64,000 bases of DNA from Duganella margarita (GTDB lineage Bacteria > Pseudomonadota > Gammaproteobacteria > Burkholderiales > Burkholderiaceae_D). Each line of letters begins with the position of its first letter. The first letter of the stretch is position 1. Positions 33,767 to 42,629 of this stretch are shown here, piece by piece. The position numbers and the translations under genes were made by a program. The stretch is taken from positions 1 through 64,000 of the forward strand of contig NZ_WWCS01000021.1 in the NCBI RefSeq assembly GCF_009857535.1, given 5' to 3'. Under the pieces are notes generated by a model. The model was not told where the DNA came from. It was given only the letters and a program-made list of their open reading frames with translations, and made no database searches.

Positions 33767-36052
33767 TCATGCGAGCTTGCGGGCGACTCTAAAGCCGACA
33801 ATGTCGTTGGCCAGCACCGCCGAAAATCCATTGCGCACGGCGGAACGCAGATAGCGCGGGTTGTACAGCCACGAGCCGCCGCGCAGCACCCGCCGCACCG
33901 GATCGCCGCCTGCTTCCCACGCGCTGCCGTCGGCGGGCGCGCCGGCGTAGTTATCGTGCACCACGTCCTGGGTCCATTCCCATACATTGCCGTGCATGTC
34001 GAACAGGCCCCATGGATTGGGCTGGAACGCGCCAACCTTGTTGGTACCCTGGATGTACGCACCGCGTGGGCCGCCGTTGTAGGTGTAGTGACCGTCGTAG
34101 TTGGCCTGCTCGGTGCTGATGGTGTCGCCGAAGCTGAAGGCGGTCTTGGTGCCGGCGCGGCAGGCGTACTCCCACTCGGCCTCGGTCGGCAAACGGTACA
34201 CGTGGCCGGTCTTCTGCGACAGCCAGCGCAGGTACTGCTGCGCATCCATCCAGCTGACGCCCACCACCGGGTGCTCGTCGGATTGCTTGAAGCCTGGATC
34301 GCGCCAGTCGGTGTCGGACTGCGACTCCCAGCCGGTGTCCTTGACGAAGCGCCGCCACTGCCCCACCGTCACCGGGAAGCGCGCCAGCGCAAACGAATAC
34401 TCGATGCCGACCCAGTGCTGCGGCAGTTCGCGGTCCAGCCAGTTCTTCTGCGCGCCGGCCTTGATGGCCAACGCCTGCTCATGTTCGTGAGAGCCCATCT
34501 GGAAGCGACCGGTCGGGATCAGCACCAGATCGGGACCGACACCGGTACCGTCCAGGAAGCGGTCGCGCAGCACACCGTTGGCGTCGGCCACCGGCGCACT
34601 GGCGGTCATCGCCGCCACCTCCGCCGCATGGCGTTCGGCCTGCTGCTTGCGGTGCCGCTCCTGCTCCTGGCGATACGCCACTTCCGCCTTCAGCTGCGCC
34701 ACCTTGCGCTGCTGCTCCTCGCGTTCGTCGCGCGCAGCCTTGGCGTCGGCCTCGCGGCGCGCCTGCAACTGCTCACGCAACACCTGCTTGCGGGCCTGCG
34801 CTGCGACTTCCGCTTCGGCGCGCTGTTTGGCTTCCAGCGCGCGGCGCTGCTTGTCCACTGCGGCGGCTTCCAGTTCCGCCTTGCGCCGCGCCGCCAGTTC
34901 GGCCACCATTGCCTTGCGCTTTTCCTCGGTCTGGCGCGCCAATTCCGCTTGCGCTACTTGTTCTTTCTGGCGCTGCTGTTCGCGTGCCGCCTGTTCGCGC
35001 GCGGCTTGCGCGGCTTTTTCGGCCAGCTCCGCCTCGCTCGGGCCTGCGGCGCGGCGCAACTCCGCCAGCAGCGCGTTGACCGATTCCGGACGGCGCTCCT
35101 GCAAATACGCAAAGCCTTCCTGCAGCACTTTCCACTGGCGCTCATTCAAGCCGCGCGGCGGCGAGGGGTGGAAGTCGGCCGGACGCATATCGTCAAACGG
35201 CATGCGACCTTCCAGCAGCTGGTAGATCATCACCGCCACCGCATACACATCCAGCTTGGGCGCGGGCTGGCGTTGGTGCGTGCCCGCCTCCGGCGCGCGA
35301 TAGCCGGCGGTGCCGGCGTTCGGCGTCTGCAAACCGAGGCTGCTGCCGGCGCTGCGCGCACGCGAGGCAATGCCGAAGTCCAGCAGCTTGACTTCACCCT
35401 TTTTGGTCAGGAAGACGTTGCCCGGCTTGATATCGCGGTGCACCAGCTTGTGTTTGTCCCATGCGTATTGCAGCGCATCGCCAATCGGCGCGAGCAGCTT
35501 GTACACCGACTCCAGCGGCAGCGGGCCTTGCTCGGCCAAGTACGCATCCAGATCCTGCCCTTCCAGATACTCCATGATGATGAAGTAGCTGGAGGTGGCG
35601 GGATCCTGCGCCCATTCGTACACGCGGACGATATGTTCATGCGCCAGCTTGCGCGCCTGCGTCGCTTCCTCGATCAGCAGTTTTGCGTGGGTGGCGCTTT
35701 GCGTCAGCTGCGGCGGGAGGATCTTCAGGGCCACCTGGTCGCTGTGGCCCAATTCCGCATGGGTGGCGAGGTCGGTCGCCAGCCACACCTGGCCCATGCC
35801 GCCCATGCCGATCAAGCGCTCCAGCCGGTAGCGGCGGTTCTGCGGGCCGATTTCCTGGCCAGTCATCAGGCCCAGCTCCGTGCCCTGGCGCACCGGCGTC
35901 GCTGGCGGCGCAGACGCGCCAACGCCTCCCGGCGGCGCGTATTCCGCATCCAGGATGGCGTTCTTGCGACGGTCGAACTCTTGGAGACTCAACAGACCGT
36001 CATCATGTAAGGCCCGCAGTTCGCGGATCTTGTCTCTTGCTGTTTGCATCAT
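33767..36052 (-). CDS. Ser/Thr protein kinase fused to a coiled coil and a formylglycine-generating-enzyme-type (SUMF1) domain
   Basis: 761 residues. Residues 1-38 are a SHOCT-like helix pair ('KIRELRALHDDGLLSLQEFDRRK'). The kinase spans about 75-330: 'IGMGGMGQVW', VALK Lys110, HRD 205-207, 'DIKPGNVFL', DFG Asp225. A charged coiled coil follows (about 345-510). Residues about 520-761 are an FGE-sulfatase/SUMF1-type domain: 'FQMGSHEHEQ', 'YRLPTEAEWEYACRAG', 'FDMHGNVWEWTQD', 'LRGGSWLYNP', 'GFRVAR'. Soluble overall. Last gene of the minus-strand block, 24 bp after the SPFH gene. It resembles PpkA-type kinases in combining kinase and FGE-like parts. Confidence 0.93.
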   Translation of the reverse strand: MMQTARDKIRELRALHDDGLLSLQEFDRRKNAILDAEYAPPGGVGASAPPATPVRQGTELGLMTGQEIGPQNRRYRLERLIGMGGMGQVWLATDLATHAELGHSDQVALKILPPQLTQSATHAKLLIEEATQARKLAHEHIVRVYEWAQDPATSSYFIIMEYLEGQDLDAYLAEQGPLPLESVYKLLAPIGDALQYAWDKHKLVHRDIKPGNVFLTKKGEVKLLDFGIASRARSAGSSLGLQTPNAGTAGYRAPEAGTHQRQPAPKLDVYAVAVMIYQLLEGRMPFDDMRPADFHPSPPRGLNERQWKVLQEGFAYLQERRPESVNALLAELRRAAGPSEAELAEKAAQAAREQAAREQQRQKEQVAQAELARQTEEKRKAMVAELAARRKAELEAAAVDKQRRALEAKQRAEAEVAAQARKQVLREQLQARREADAKAARDEREEQQRKVAQLKAEVAYRQEQERHRKQQAERHAAEVAAMTASAPVADANGVLRDRFLDGTGVGPDLVLIPTGRFQMGSHEHEQALAIKAGAQKNWLDRELPQHWVGIEYSFALARFPVTVGQWRRFVKDTGWESQSDTDWRDPGFKQSDEHPVVGVSWMDAQQYLRWLSQKTGHVYRLPTEAEWEYACRAGTKTAFSFGDTISTEQANYDGHYTYNGGPRGAYIQGTNKVGAFQPNPWGLFDMHGNVWEWTQDVVHDNYAGAPADGSAWEAGGDPVRRVLRGGSWLYNPRYLRSAVRNGFSAVLANDIVGFRVARKLA

Positions 36053-36076
36053 TACCCGAACTATACCCGTTCCCTG

Positions 36077-38317
36077 CTAAACGATAGGCGCGCCGCATTC
36101 GGCGCAAAATTTGTCCCGTTCACGGCCCGGCGGCACCACATGGCCGTTGACGCAGCGGTGCACCACTGCTGCAACCGGCGCCGCTGCCTGCGCCACGCCG
36201 ACGCCCAACTGGCTTTGCGTGCTAAGCGCACTGGCGCTGGCGGCGTTCTGGATATTCAGCAGGTCGACCTGGTGGCTGCGGTCCTTGTCCAATTCCGTAT
36301 CGCGGTGCGCGCGTTCTTCCAGGACACGTTCATACGCCATCCGTGCCGCTTCCACCGGCGAAACGCCTTGTTCGGCCGCCACCACATGCGACAGCGCCTG
36401 GATCTGCTCCGCCGTCATGCCGCCCTGGATTTGCAGCTTCATGATCTGCGCCACCGCCTCCGCATTGGACGGCGCGGCCACGGCGGCCAGCGCCATGTCG
36501 CTCAGGCGGCCCATGGTCTCCATGCGGCGGATTTCGTGGTCCTGCTCCGATTGCTGGACCGTCAGCGCCGCTGTGCGCTCCTGCTCAAACTTCTTCAACT
36601 CGCGCTGCCATGCGGCTTCGTGATCGCGTTGCTTGATGATCTGGCGCTGCTCTTCCACCGCCAGCTCGTCCAGCATGGCCTGTCTGGCGTTGGCCTGATT
36701 CTGGCGCGCGTGCACGCCGTCCGCCTCGATGGTGCGCAGCAGCTTTTCGTACTGGGCGATCGAATCGGCCTGCGCCCCGGAGCGCTTGAGGTCTTCGATC
36801 TTCTGATTGATCTCCGCCACCGCCACCGCATTGGATGCATCCTTGACGGCGTCGCCGCGCAGCAGGTCGCGCTGGCGCGCCAATGCCAGCTGGTCTTCCC
36901 ACTCCTGCACCCGCTCGGCCTCGCGGCGGCGGGCGGCGTGGGCCAGCGTCATGCCCTGGATGCGGGCGGCATGCGCTTCCGCCTCGATTTGCAGCTCATG
37001 CGCCTTTTCGTCTTTTTCGCGCTGGCGCAGCGCCGCCAGTTCGCTGCGCTTGTGCGATTCATCCTCGATCAGCAAGGCTTGCGCGATCTGGTTTTCAATC
37101 GACTGCTGTTTCAGCTGGTGTGACAGGCGCTGCTGCGCCAACTGGCGCTGCTCGGCGGCGGTCTGCTGCAATACTTCCAGCTCGGTGCGCATGCGGATCT
37201 GCGCCAGCTGGCGCACATGATCCCAGTCGGCCTGCTCACCCTGCCGATGGGACTTGTTTTTCGCCAGTTCATGCTCCAGGTCCGCCAGCACGGTACCGGC
37301 GCCTTTGTCGAGGGCGACCTTGCGGGTCTTTGAGTCCATCACGCGGCTGTACAGTTCCACTTCGCGCGCGCGCAGGGCTTGTACGCGCTCGGCTTCCTTC
37401 AGCGTCAGTTCGGCCTTGCTGACGCTGGCATCCTGACGCAGCTCGGCGCGGCGGAAGTCGGAATGCATTTTCTGCTCTTCGCGCCAGATGGCTTGCCACT
37501 CTTCGTCGTTGTAGATCTGGTCCAGCTGCTTGACGTGCTCCAGCTGCACGTGGCGCTCATCCGCCACCAGCCACAGGGTGCCGATGCGTTCGCGGTTATG
37601 GTCGAATTTATCGTGACGCAGCGCGGCCGTGTCCACGCCCTCCACCGCCAGGCCGTAAGTGGCCAGCCGCAGTTTGAGCGCGGCTTGCAGCCGTTCGTTC
37701 AGTTGCAGGCGCAGGTCGGCGTTGCCGGCCATTTCGCGAATCGAACGGCTGCCCACAAATTCCGCCGCCAGCTGGCGCACGGACGGTTCCAGCAGCTCTT
37801 GCAGGTTCTGGGTGCTGACCACGCCCGGCACAGTCATGAAATGTTGGGCAAACGCCGGGACGTTTTCGATGCGGATGGCGACCGTGAAGCGGGCCGAGAT
37901 CTTCAGGTGTTCGGCAGTATGCAGGTCGGCGAACGAAAACTCTACCGGCAGCGGCAAGGTGCGGGTGATCAGGATTTCGGCGTTCTGGTTGCGCAGCAGG
38001 TGGTTCAGGCGGGTGAAGAAGCCTTCGATTTCGTATTCGCCTTGCGGCACTTCGGTGGCTTTGTCGGCCTGCAGGATATAGGCGCGCGTGGTGGCGGGCA
38101 CCCGCAGCGTCTTGGTGAAGATGCCGGACAGTGTGCTGACGCCGAAATACACGGCCAGTTCATTGTCGCCGGGGATCCAGCGGTTATCGCGCAGCACCGG
38201 CACGTTGCGCGGCGCGCCGAGCGTCAGGCCGCACTGCTTGCAGTAGCCCGACTGGTCGTCGTTTTTGTGCTCGCATCGCGGGCATTTCACGCCACCAAAA
38301 CCAAACATTTGGAACAT
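36077..38317 (-). CDS. Zinc-ribbon / SPFH-like / coiled-coil protein
   Basis: 746 residues. N-terminal zinc ribbon (Cys12, Cys15, Cys26, Cys29) and a C-terminal ribbon (CVNGH...CAEC) bracket the protein. Residues about 45-260 are SPFH/band-7-like: 'RAYILQADKATEVPQGEYEIEG', 'KISARFTVAIRIENVPAFAQHFM', 'LRLATYGLAVEGVDTAALR'. About 270-640 is a long charged coiled coil rich in Glu, Arg and Gln. SPFH proteins oligomerise and scaffold membranes; here no membrane helix is visible. A GAAGGAG site precedes the ATG. It may form the structural scaffold of the operon's complex (inference). Confidence 0.75.
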   Translation of the reverse strand: MFQMFGFGGVKCPRCEHKNDDQSGYCKQCGLTLGAPRNVPVLRDNRWIPGDNELAVYFGVSTLSGIFTKTLRVPATTRAYILQADKATEVPQGEYEIEGFFTRLNHLLRNQNAEILITRTLPLPVEFSFADLHTAEHLKISARFTVAIRIENVPAFAQHFMTVPGVVSTQNLQELLEPSVRQLAAEFVGSRSIREMAGNADLRLQLNERLQAALKLRLATYGLAVEGVDTAALRHDKFDHNRERIGTLWLVADERHVQLEHVKQLDQIYNDEEWQAIWREEQKMHSDFRRAELRQDASVSKAELTLKEAERVQALRAREVELYSRVMDSKTRKVALDKGAGTVLADLEHELAKNKSHRQGEQADWDHVRQLAQIRMRTELEVLQQTAAEQRQLAQQRLSHQLKQQSIENQIAQALLIEDESHKRSELAALRQREKDEKAHELQIEAEAHAARIQGMTLAHAARRREAERVQEWEDQLALARQRDLLRGDAVKDASNAVAVAEINQKIEDLKRSGAQADSIAQYEKLLRTIEADGVHARQNQANARQAMLDELAVEEQRQIIKQRDHEAAWQRELKKFEQERTAALTVQQSEQDHEIRRMETMGRLSDMALAAVAAPSNAEAVAQIMKLQIQGGMTAEQIQALSHVVAAEQGVSPVEAARMAYERVLEERAHRDTELDKDRSHQVDLLNIQNAASASALSTQSQLGVGVAQAAAPVAAVVHRCVNGHVVPPGRERDKFCAECGAPIV

Positions 38318-38406
38318 GCCAGACTCCTTCTACGATTCATCTTCCAGGCTCGCCTGCGATCTTCAGATTTTAGCAGGGCGAACGCGGTTTGCTTCTTGCG
38401 CACGGT

Positions 38407-39426
38407 TTAAATCATGCCAATCTTGTCGATACAGGCCAGGCTTGCGCCTTTTTCTCGCAGGCCGGCCGCAAATCCGGGCGGCAGGTGGTCTTGCCAGTCT
38501 TTCGGCAGCAGCACGCGGTCGCCGCTGTTTACTTGATTGAATATTAATTCCAACTTGGATTCGCGGCCGTCCACGGTGTCGACGCGGCCGGCGTGCCAGG
38601 CGCTGGAACAGCCGCTGGCGATGATGCGGCCGCGCGGGACGAACTCGCGGCCGCGCGCCAGGCGGTCGGCCATCACCAGCGCCAACTGGTAGGAGCCACC
38701 CTGGAAGCGCGGCTGGCCGAAGCGCACCACGCTGCGCCAGCGGCTCAGGCCTTTGCCGTCGAAGTGGCGGGCCGCAGTGAGGGTCTGTTTGACTTCCTGT
38801 TGCGCGGTCAGGTCCAGGCCAGGGACGGCGATGCTGTCTTCTTCTGTGGCGGCCGGCGCCTCCAGCGGGAAGACGCTGACTTCGACCCAGCCGAGGGTGT
38901 CGTTGATGCCGCCGCTGTGCAGCGGGAACCACGCGCGCACGGTGGAGATGGCGGCCGATGGATCGGCATGGCCAAGCAGCGCCCCCAGATGGGTGATTTG
39001 CAGCGTGCCTTCGCCGTCGCCCGGGGCGGTGGTGCGGACGGCGCCGGTGACGCGGCCGGTATGCCATGCGTCCGAGTGTCCTTGTGCGGTAGTGATCATG
39101 CCCGGCCTCGCGGGATGCAGGCCGCGCACCATGCGGTCGGCGAGGACGGCGGCCAGTTCCCAGTCGCGTTCCGTGGCGGAGGGCGTGATGTCCATGCTGA
39201 GCACCACCTGGTCACGGCTGTCCAGCCGCGGCTCGGTGTGGCGCGCCAGCCGGACAACTTGCTGCATGTGTTCTGCGATGGCCGGCGCGTTGGGCACTGT
39301 GCATTTGACATCGGCGCGGTTGGCGCGCGGCCGGCGGCTGGCGGTGATGGTCAATGTGCGGCCGTCTGTCAGCGTGGCGCGGCATTCGGCGTTGGACGGA
39401 ACGGCGCTGGTGGAGACGGTAGTCAT
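38407..39426 (-). CDS. Protein with an internal duplication resembling the Lon/S16 protease fold
   Basis: 339 residues from ATG 39426, which overlaps the upstream gene by 4 bp. Two similar halves: 'RDWELAAVLADRMVRGLHP... SDAWHTGRVTGAV' and 'SYQLALVMADRLARGREFVPR... SSAWHAGRVDTVDG'. Each resembles the Ser-containing helix and following 'GxxxxxGxV..V' hairpin of Lon C-terminal domains. In the second half a Ser sits in 'GGSYQ' and a Lys in 'RESKLEL', where Lon's Ser/Lys dyad would lie. No ATPase is fused. Protease activity is unproven; it may be a pseudo-enzyme. Confidence 0.5.
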   Translation of the reverse strand: MTTVSTSAVPSNAECRATLTDGRTLTITASRRPRANRADVKCTVPNAPAIAEHMQQVVRLARHTEPRLDSRDQVVLSMDITPSATERDWELAAVLADRMVRGLHPARPGMITTAQGHSDAWHTGRVTGAVRTTAPGDGEGTLQITHLGALLGHADPSAAISTVRAWFPLHSGGINDTLGWVEVSVFPLEAPAATEEDSIAVPGLDLTAQQEVKQTLTAARHFDGKGLSRWRSVVRFGQPRFQGGSYQLALVMADRLARGREFVPRGRIIASGCSSAWHAGRVDTVDGRESKLELIFNQVNSGDRVLLPKDWQDHLPPGFAAGLREKGASLACIDKIGMI

Positions 39427-40619
39427 AGCGATGGCTCCATGCGTTCGAGATGCGCTACGCGCCGCAGCGACAGGCCAGTTTCCAGGTTGGTGCAAATGCG
39501 GTCTGCTTCATCCAGCAACGGTGGCCATTGTTGCGGGTCCGCCAGTTGAAGGCGGGCTAGCAGGGCCCAGGCTTCGTCCAGCGCAGATTGGGCGATCATG
39601 GTCTGGGCGACGCGGCGGGCCTGGCCGGCCATGGAAAGAGGCTGATCCGGCGCAGCCCACGCCAGCGAAGGCATGGTGTTGACGTTGAGCGCGGCCATGC
39701 CGAGGCGCAGCAGCACGGCTTGATGCAGCTGGAAGGTCGGCAGGCCTTCGGGCACAGTGAGCAAACGCAGTCCGCTGCTGACGGCCGGCAGTTCGAGAAA
39801 CAAGCGACGCAACGCCCGCGCATCCTGCTCCGCCGCCAGCGCAGTCGAAGCCGCACCGGGAGACGGAAGGCCGGCGGCATCCGACGTGACGGTGCGCACG
39901 GCGGCGGGCGTGGCGGTGTGCAGCGTGGGCTCGATCGCGGCGGGCGTGCTGACGGCTGGCGCGGCGGCGGGGGCGAGCTCTGGCTGCGCGGCTTCTACGC
40001 TTCGCGCGGCGATGAGGCGGGCGCGTTCGGCTTCAGCGGCTTGTTGGGCGCGGGTTCGGAGGATGGTGGCGTAGTCGATCTGATCGCCCAGATCCACCGG
40101 CAGGCAGTCGTCCACCGTCACGCCGTAGCGCGTGTACATCAACTGATTCAGCCCGGCGCGGAAGGCATGCCATTCTTCCAGCGTAGTACATGGCGGCAGC
40201 TCCAGCGCACCTTGCGCCAATTCGGCCTGCAACGCCATTTCAACGGCCGCAGAAAAATCGGCCAACTCCAGCCGCCCCGCCGTCTCGCTATACAAATACA
40301 AATCAAACCGCTGCTGCGTCACGCGCGGATTGGCCGCATCCACCACAAACCGCAACCGCAAGCCCCACTCCGGCGCCGATGCAAACGGCACCAGGTCCAC
40401 CGTATATGGACCAGAATGAAAACAGAACACCGTCTCGCCCTGCTCGCAAGAGACCTTCCCCGCCGCCACACGCCGCGCATGGCCACCCGCATTAAATACC
40501 ACCACCGTGCTATGCGACGGCGCGACATCCCCTTCGTCGAGCCGAAGCGCGATCAACGTGGCGCCCAACCCACCCGTATCGGCGGAGGACTTGCGGCGGC
40601 GGCTGAATAATCCCATCAT
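39423..40619 (-). CDS. 398-residue hypothetical protein, weakly SPFH-like N-terminal half
   Basis: No family recognised with confidence. The N-terminal 190 residues are strand-rich (TVVVFNAGGHARRV, 'GPYTVDLVPF', 'LRLRFVVDAANPRVTQQRFDLYLY') and end in a helix and 'MYTRYGVTVDDCLPVDLGD', which recalls the end of the SPFH domain in the downstream zinc-ribbon protein. A low-complexity Ala/Pro linker (about 205-265) leads to a helical C-terminus. Soluble. The start abuts the stop of the 199-residue gene; its stop overlaps the Lon-like gene's ATG. Confidence 0.6.
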   Translation of the reverse strand: MMGLFSRRRKSSADTGGLGATLIALRLDEGDVAPSHSTVVVFNAGGHARRVAAGKVSCEQGETVFCFHSGPYTVDLVPFASAPEWGLRLRFVVDAANPRVTQQRFDLYLYSETAGRLELADFSAAVEMALQAELAQGALELPPCTTLEEWHAFRAGLNQLMYTRYGVTVDDCLPVDLGDQIDYATILRTRAQQAAEAERARLIAARSVEAAQPELAPAAAPAVSTPAAIEPTLHTATPAAVRTVTSDAAGLPSPGAASTALAAEQDARALRRLFLELPAVSSGLRLLTVPEGLPTFQLHQAVLLRLGMAALNVNTMPSLAWAAPDQPLSMAGQARRVAQTMIAQSALDEAWALLARLQLADPQQWPPLLDEADRICTNLETGLSLRRVAHLERMEPSL

Positions 40620-41219
40620 CTACGGCGCTACCGGTTCGACGGCAAAGCCGGCTCCATAAAGTTGAAAGTGTTCTGCCGGCGCGGTGGCAAACGGCCATGC
40701 GCGCTCGCACTCGCCATCCGCATCCAGTCGTCCTTGCAGCACGATCGCACCGCCGCCGTCAATCACCCGCAACTGCGGTTGATCGTTCAGCAGGCGGGCC
40801 GCGAACGGCGCTTCGGCCGACAAGCCCAATATCACCTGCCAGCCACCGCCCTGCGGCAGGAAGTGCAACGTCCAATGACCGTCATCGGTCACCAGCGCGT
40901 CCAGCGCCTGGGCGGTTGACGCCGCGCGCAGCATGCCGCGACTGCCGCTCCACACCGGATCGTTGGCGGCCTGCGGCGCTTGTGCGGCAGCGGCATAGCG
41001 CTCCAGCGATAACTGGCGGAAGCGGCGCAGCGTCAGCGGCGAAGATGACAATGCCTGACGCTCGTTCGGCGTCAACGCGCGCGTGCCGTTCAATGCGGCC
41101 AGCAGCGTGGCGTCGGCCAGCATCAGCCGGTCGCCCGGCACGGCGCGTGACAACAGCAGGCGCTCGCGCAGTTGCGCATCCAGATTATCTTGTGCTGAGT
41201 TCAAATCATTCTCCTTCAT
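40620..41219 (-). CDS. 199-residue hypothetical protein of the minus-strand operon
   Basis: I do not recognise a family. N-terminal 90 residues are helical (DAQLRERLLLSRAVPGDRLMLADATLLAAL, 'LRRFRQLSLERYAAA'); the C-terminal 100 are beta-rich (HWTLHFLPQGGGWQVILGL, 'RVIDGGGAIVLQGRLDADGE'). The ATG overlaps the preceding gene's stop by 4 bp and the stop abuts the next start, so it is certainly in one transcript with them. Its small helical head and beta tail recall anti-sigma or regulatory partners of the gene just upstream, but that is speculation. Confidence 0.6.
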   Translation of the reverse strand: MKENDLNSAQDNLDAQLRERLLLSRAVPGDRLMLADATLLAALNGTRALTPNERQALSSSPLTLRRFRQLSLERYAAAAQAPQAANDPVWSGSRGMLRAASTAQALDALVTDDGHWTLHFLPQGGGWQVILGLSAEAPFAARLLNDQPQLRVIDGGGAIVLQGRLDADGECERAWPFATAPAEHFQLYGAGFAVEPVAP

Positions 41220-42541
41220 CGCGCCCCCGCTGCCTGCAGCCTGGCGATTGCTTCATTCCGGCGCTTGCGCAGCGTCGGCATCGAAATCTGGTCCAGCGCC
41301 GCCAGTTGCTGCAAGGTGGGCAGCTCGCCGGTGGACGGGTCCAGCCAGGCGTCGGGATAGGTGTCATCCGCTACGCCCAGCAGTTTTTGGTACACGGCCA
41401 ACCGGACCGGCAGCGATTCGTCGCGCAGCATGCGCACCGTCCAGCTGCCGGAATCCTGCGCGGCTCGCGCTACTTCCAGATAGCGGAGGGGCAGGGAAAG
41501 CCCGGCGGCGCGCGCTTGTTCGGCGGCCAGTTCGGCGGCGCTGAACGCGGCCTCGCCTTCGCGCGGCTCGTCGGCAGCATCAGCGTCGACCTGCGCGCCC
41601 GCGTCGGCCTCCAGCTCCGGCGCCGCCAGAATCTGGTCTTCCTGCGCCGGCTGGCCGCCGGCTTCCGCCTGCTCGGACTCCCCGACCACGCGCCAGTAGT
41701 CTTCCAGCCAGAGCGCCGCCTCGCAGGCCTCGCCCTGCCAATCCTCTGCGCGGTCCATATTGGACGACAGCTCCTCATAGTCGCCGATTTCCGCCATCAG
41801 CGACGCGATCTTCCCGGGACTGTTCTTCAAGCTCGCGAAGCGCTTGGATTTGGTGTGCAGCGGTCCCGGCGAACCGCCGAACTGCTCCAGCGTCTCGCTC
41901 CAGCGGATGATCCATTCGGCCTTGCAGCCGCCAATGGACTTCATCTGCCGCACCTCGATCGGCGTACCGGCCAGCGGACGGCCAAGAATCGCGCCGATCT
42001 GCGCAGCGTGCTGCTCCCACGCCGCAAACAGGCCGGCGATCTCGCGATACGCCGTATCCAGCATGCGATATGTGTAGATTTTATTCGGCGAACACGCGCG
42101 ACCCGTGGTGACGGTGTAGTTGTCCGCATCGACCTTGTCGCGCAAGGTGGCATACATATCATTGACCTTCTTGCGCAGCACGCCCTCGGCGGCGTCGTCG
42201 TGCCAGAAAGCGCCAATGCGCGCATGCTCGTTGGCCATGGCGGCGGCAAACGCCGTCCAGTAGGAAGGCTGCGCCTGAAGTTCGTACAGCAGGCCGAGCG
42301 ACAATTCAACCACACTCTCGCCGTAGCTGTTGCCCTCCGCCTCGCCGCGCGCGGTGCGGGCGCTGGCGCGCAGGCATGCCGATACCGTATCGGTATAGGC
42401 GTCGAGCAGCGTCGCATGCTGCCCGGGGTCGAGCACCTGGTGCATCTCAATCTGCCGGAACGCCTGCAACGAGCAGAGTCCCAACAGCTTGCGCACTTGT
42501 TCCCAGCCGTGCTCCTGATACCGGGTTCCTGGCAAGCGCAT
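41216..42541 (-). CDS. 441-residue hypothetical protein with possible C-terminal helix-turn-helix
   Basis: Family not recognised. Mostly helical and acidic in the middle (about 295-350, rich in Ala, Glu, Asp). The last 35 residues ('LPTLQQLAALDQISMPTLRKRRNEAIARLQAA') read like a helix-turn-helix. No signal peptide or membrane helix. First gene after an 88-bp gap from the PBP gene; a plausible promoter lies in that gap. Coupled to the 199-residue gene by 4 bp. Confidence 0.6.
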   Translation of the reverse strand: MRLPGTRYQEHGWEQVRKLLGLCSLQAFRQIEMHQVLDPGQHATLLDAYTDTVSACLRASARTARGEAEGNSYGESVVELSLGLLYELQAQPSYWTAFAAAMANEHARIGAFWHDDAAEGVLRKKVNDMYATLRDKVDADNYTVTTGRACSPNKIYTYRMLDTAYREIAGLFAAWEQHAAQIGAILGRPLAGTPIEVRQMKSIGGCKAEWIIRWSETLEQFGGSPGPLHTKSKRFASLKNSPGKIASLMAEIGDYEELSSNMDRAEDWQGEACEAALWLEDYWRVVGESEQAEAGGQPAQEDQILAAPELEADAGAQVDADAADEPREGEAAFSAAELAAEQARAAGLSLPLRYLEVARAAQDSGSWTVRMLRDESLPVRLAVYQKLLGVADDTYPDAWLDPSTGELPTLQQLAALDQISMPTLRKRRNEAIARLQAAGAR

Positions 42542-42558
42542 AAATTCCTGTAATGTTG

Positions 42559-42587
42559 TAAATAGGGTAAATCAAAAGGCTTTTCAA
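42559..42587 (-). promoter_or_regulatory. Candidate promoter between the PBP gene and the 441-residue gene
   Basis: On the minus strand TTGAAA (plus 42582-42587) and TATTTA (plus 42559-42564) are 17 bp apart, placing transcription start just before ATG 42541. It suggests the six genes downstream can be expressed separately from the PBP gene. The -10 match is only moderate. Confidence 0.4.
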
Positions 42588-42629
42588 GAATGCCATAAAA
42601 ACGCGGTTTGCATTATCCCGTTTACAAGG

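Noticed and set aside
33713..36010. 765-codon plus-strand frame opposite the kinase-FGE gene
   Set aside because: High-GC antisense frame; composition is low-complexity (His, Arg, Leu) and the opposite strand encodes well-conserved domains.
33767..36052. Kinase-FGE gene as evidence of a type VI secretion locus
   Set aside because: None of the core T6SS genes (tssB/C, hcp, clpV, vgrG) occurs in the window.
42588..42629. Terminator after the PBP gene
   Set aside because: Only a 4-bp stem could be drawn before the T-rich stretch; too weak to call.
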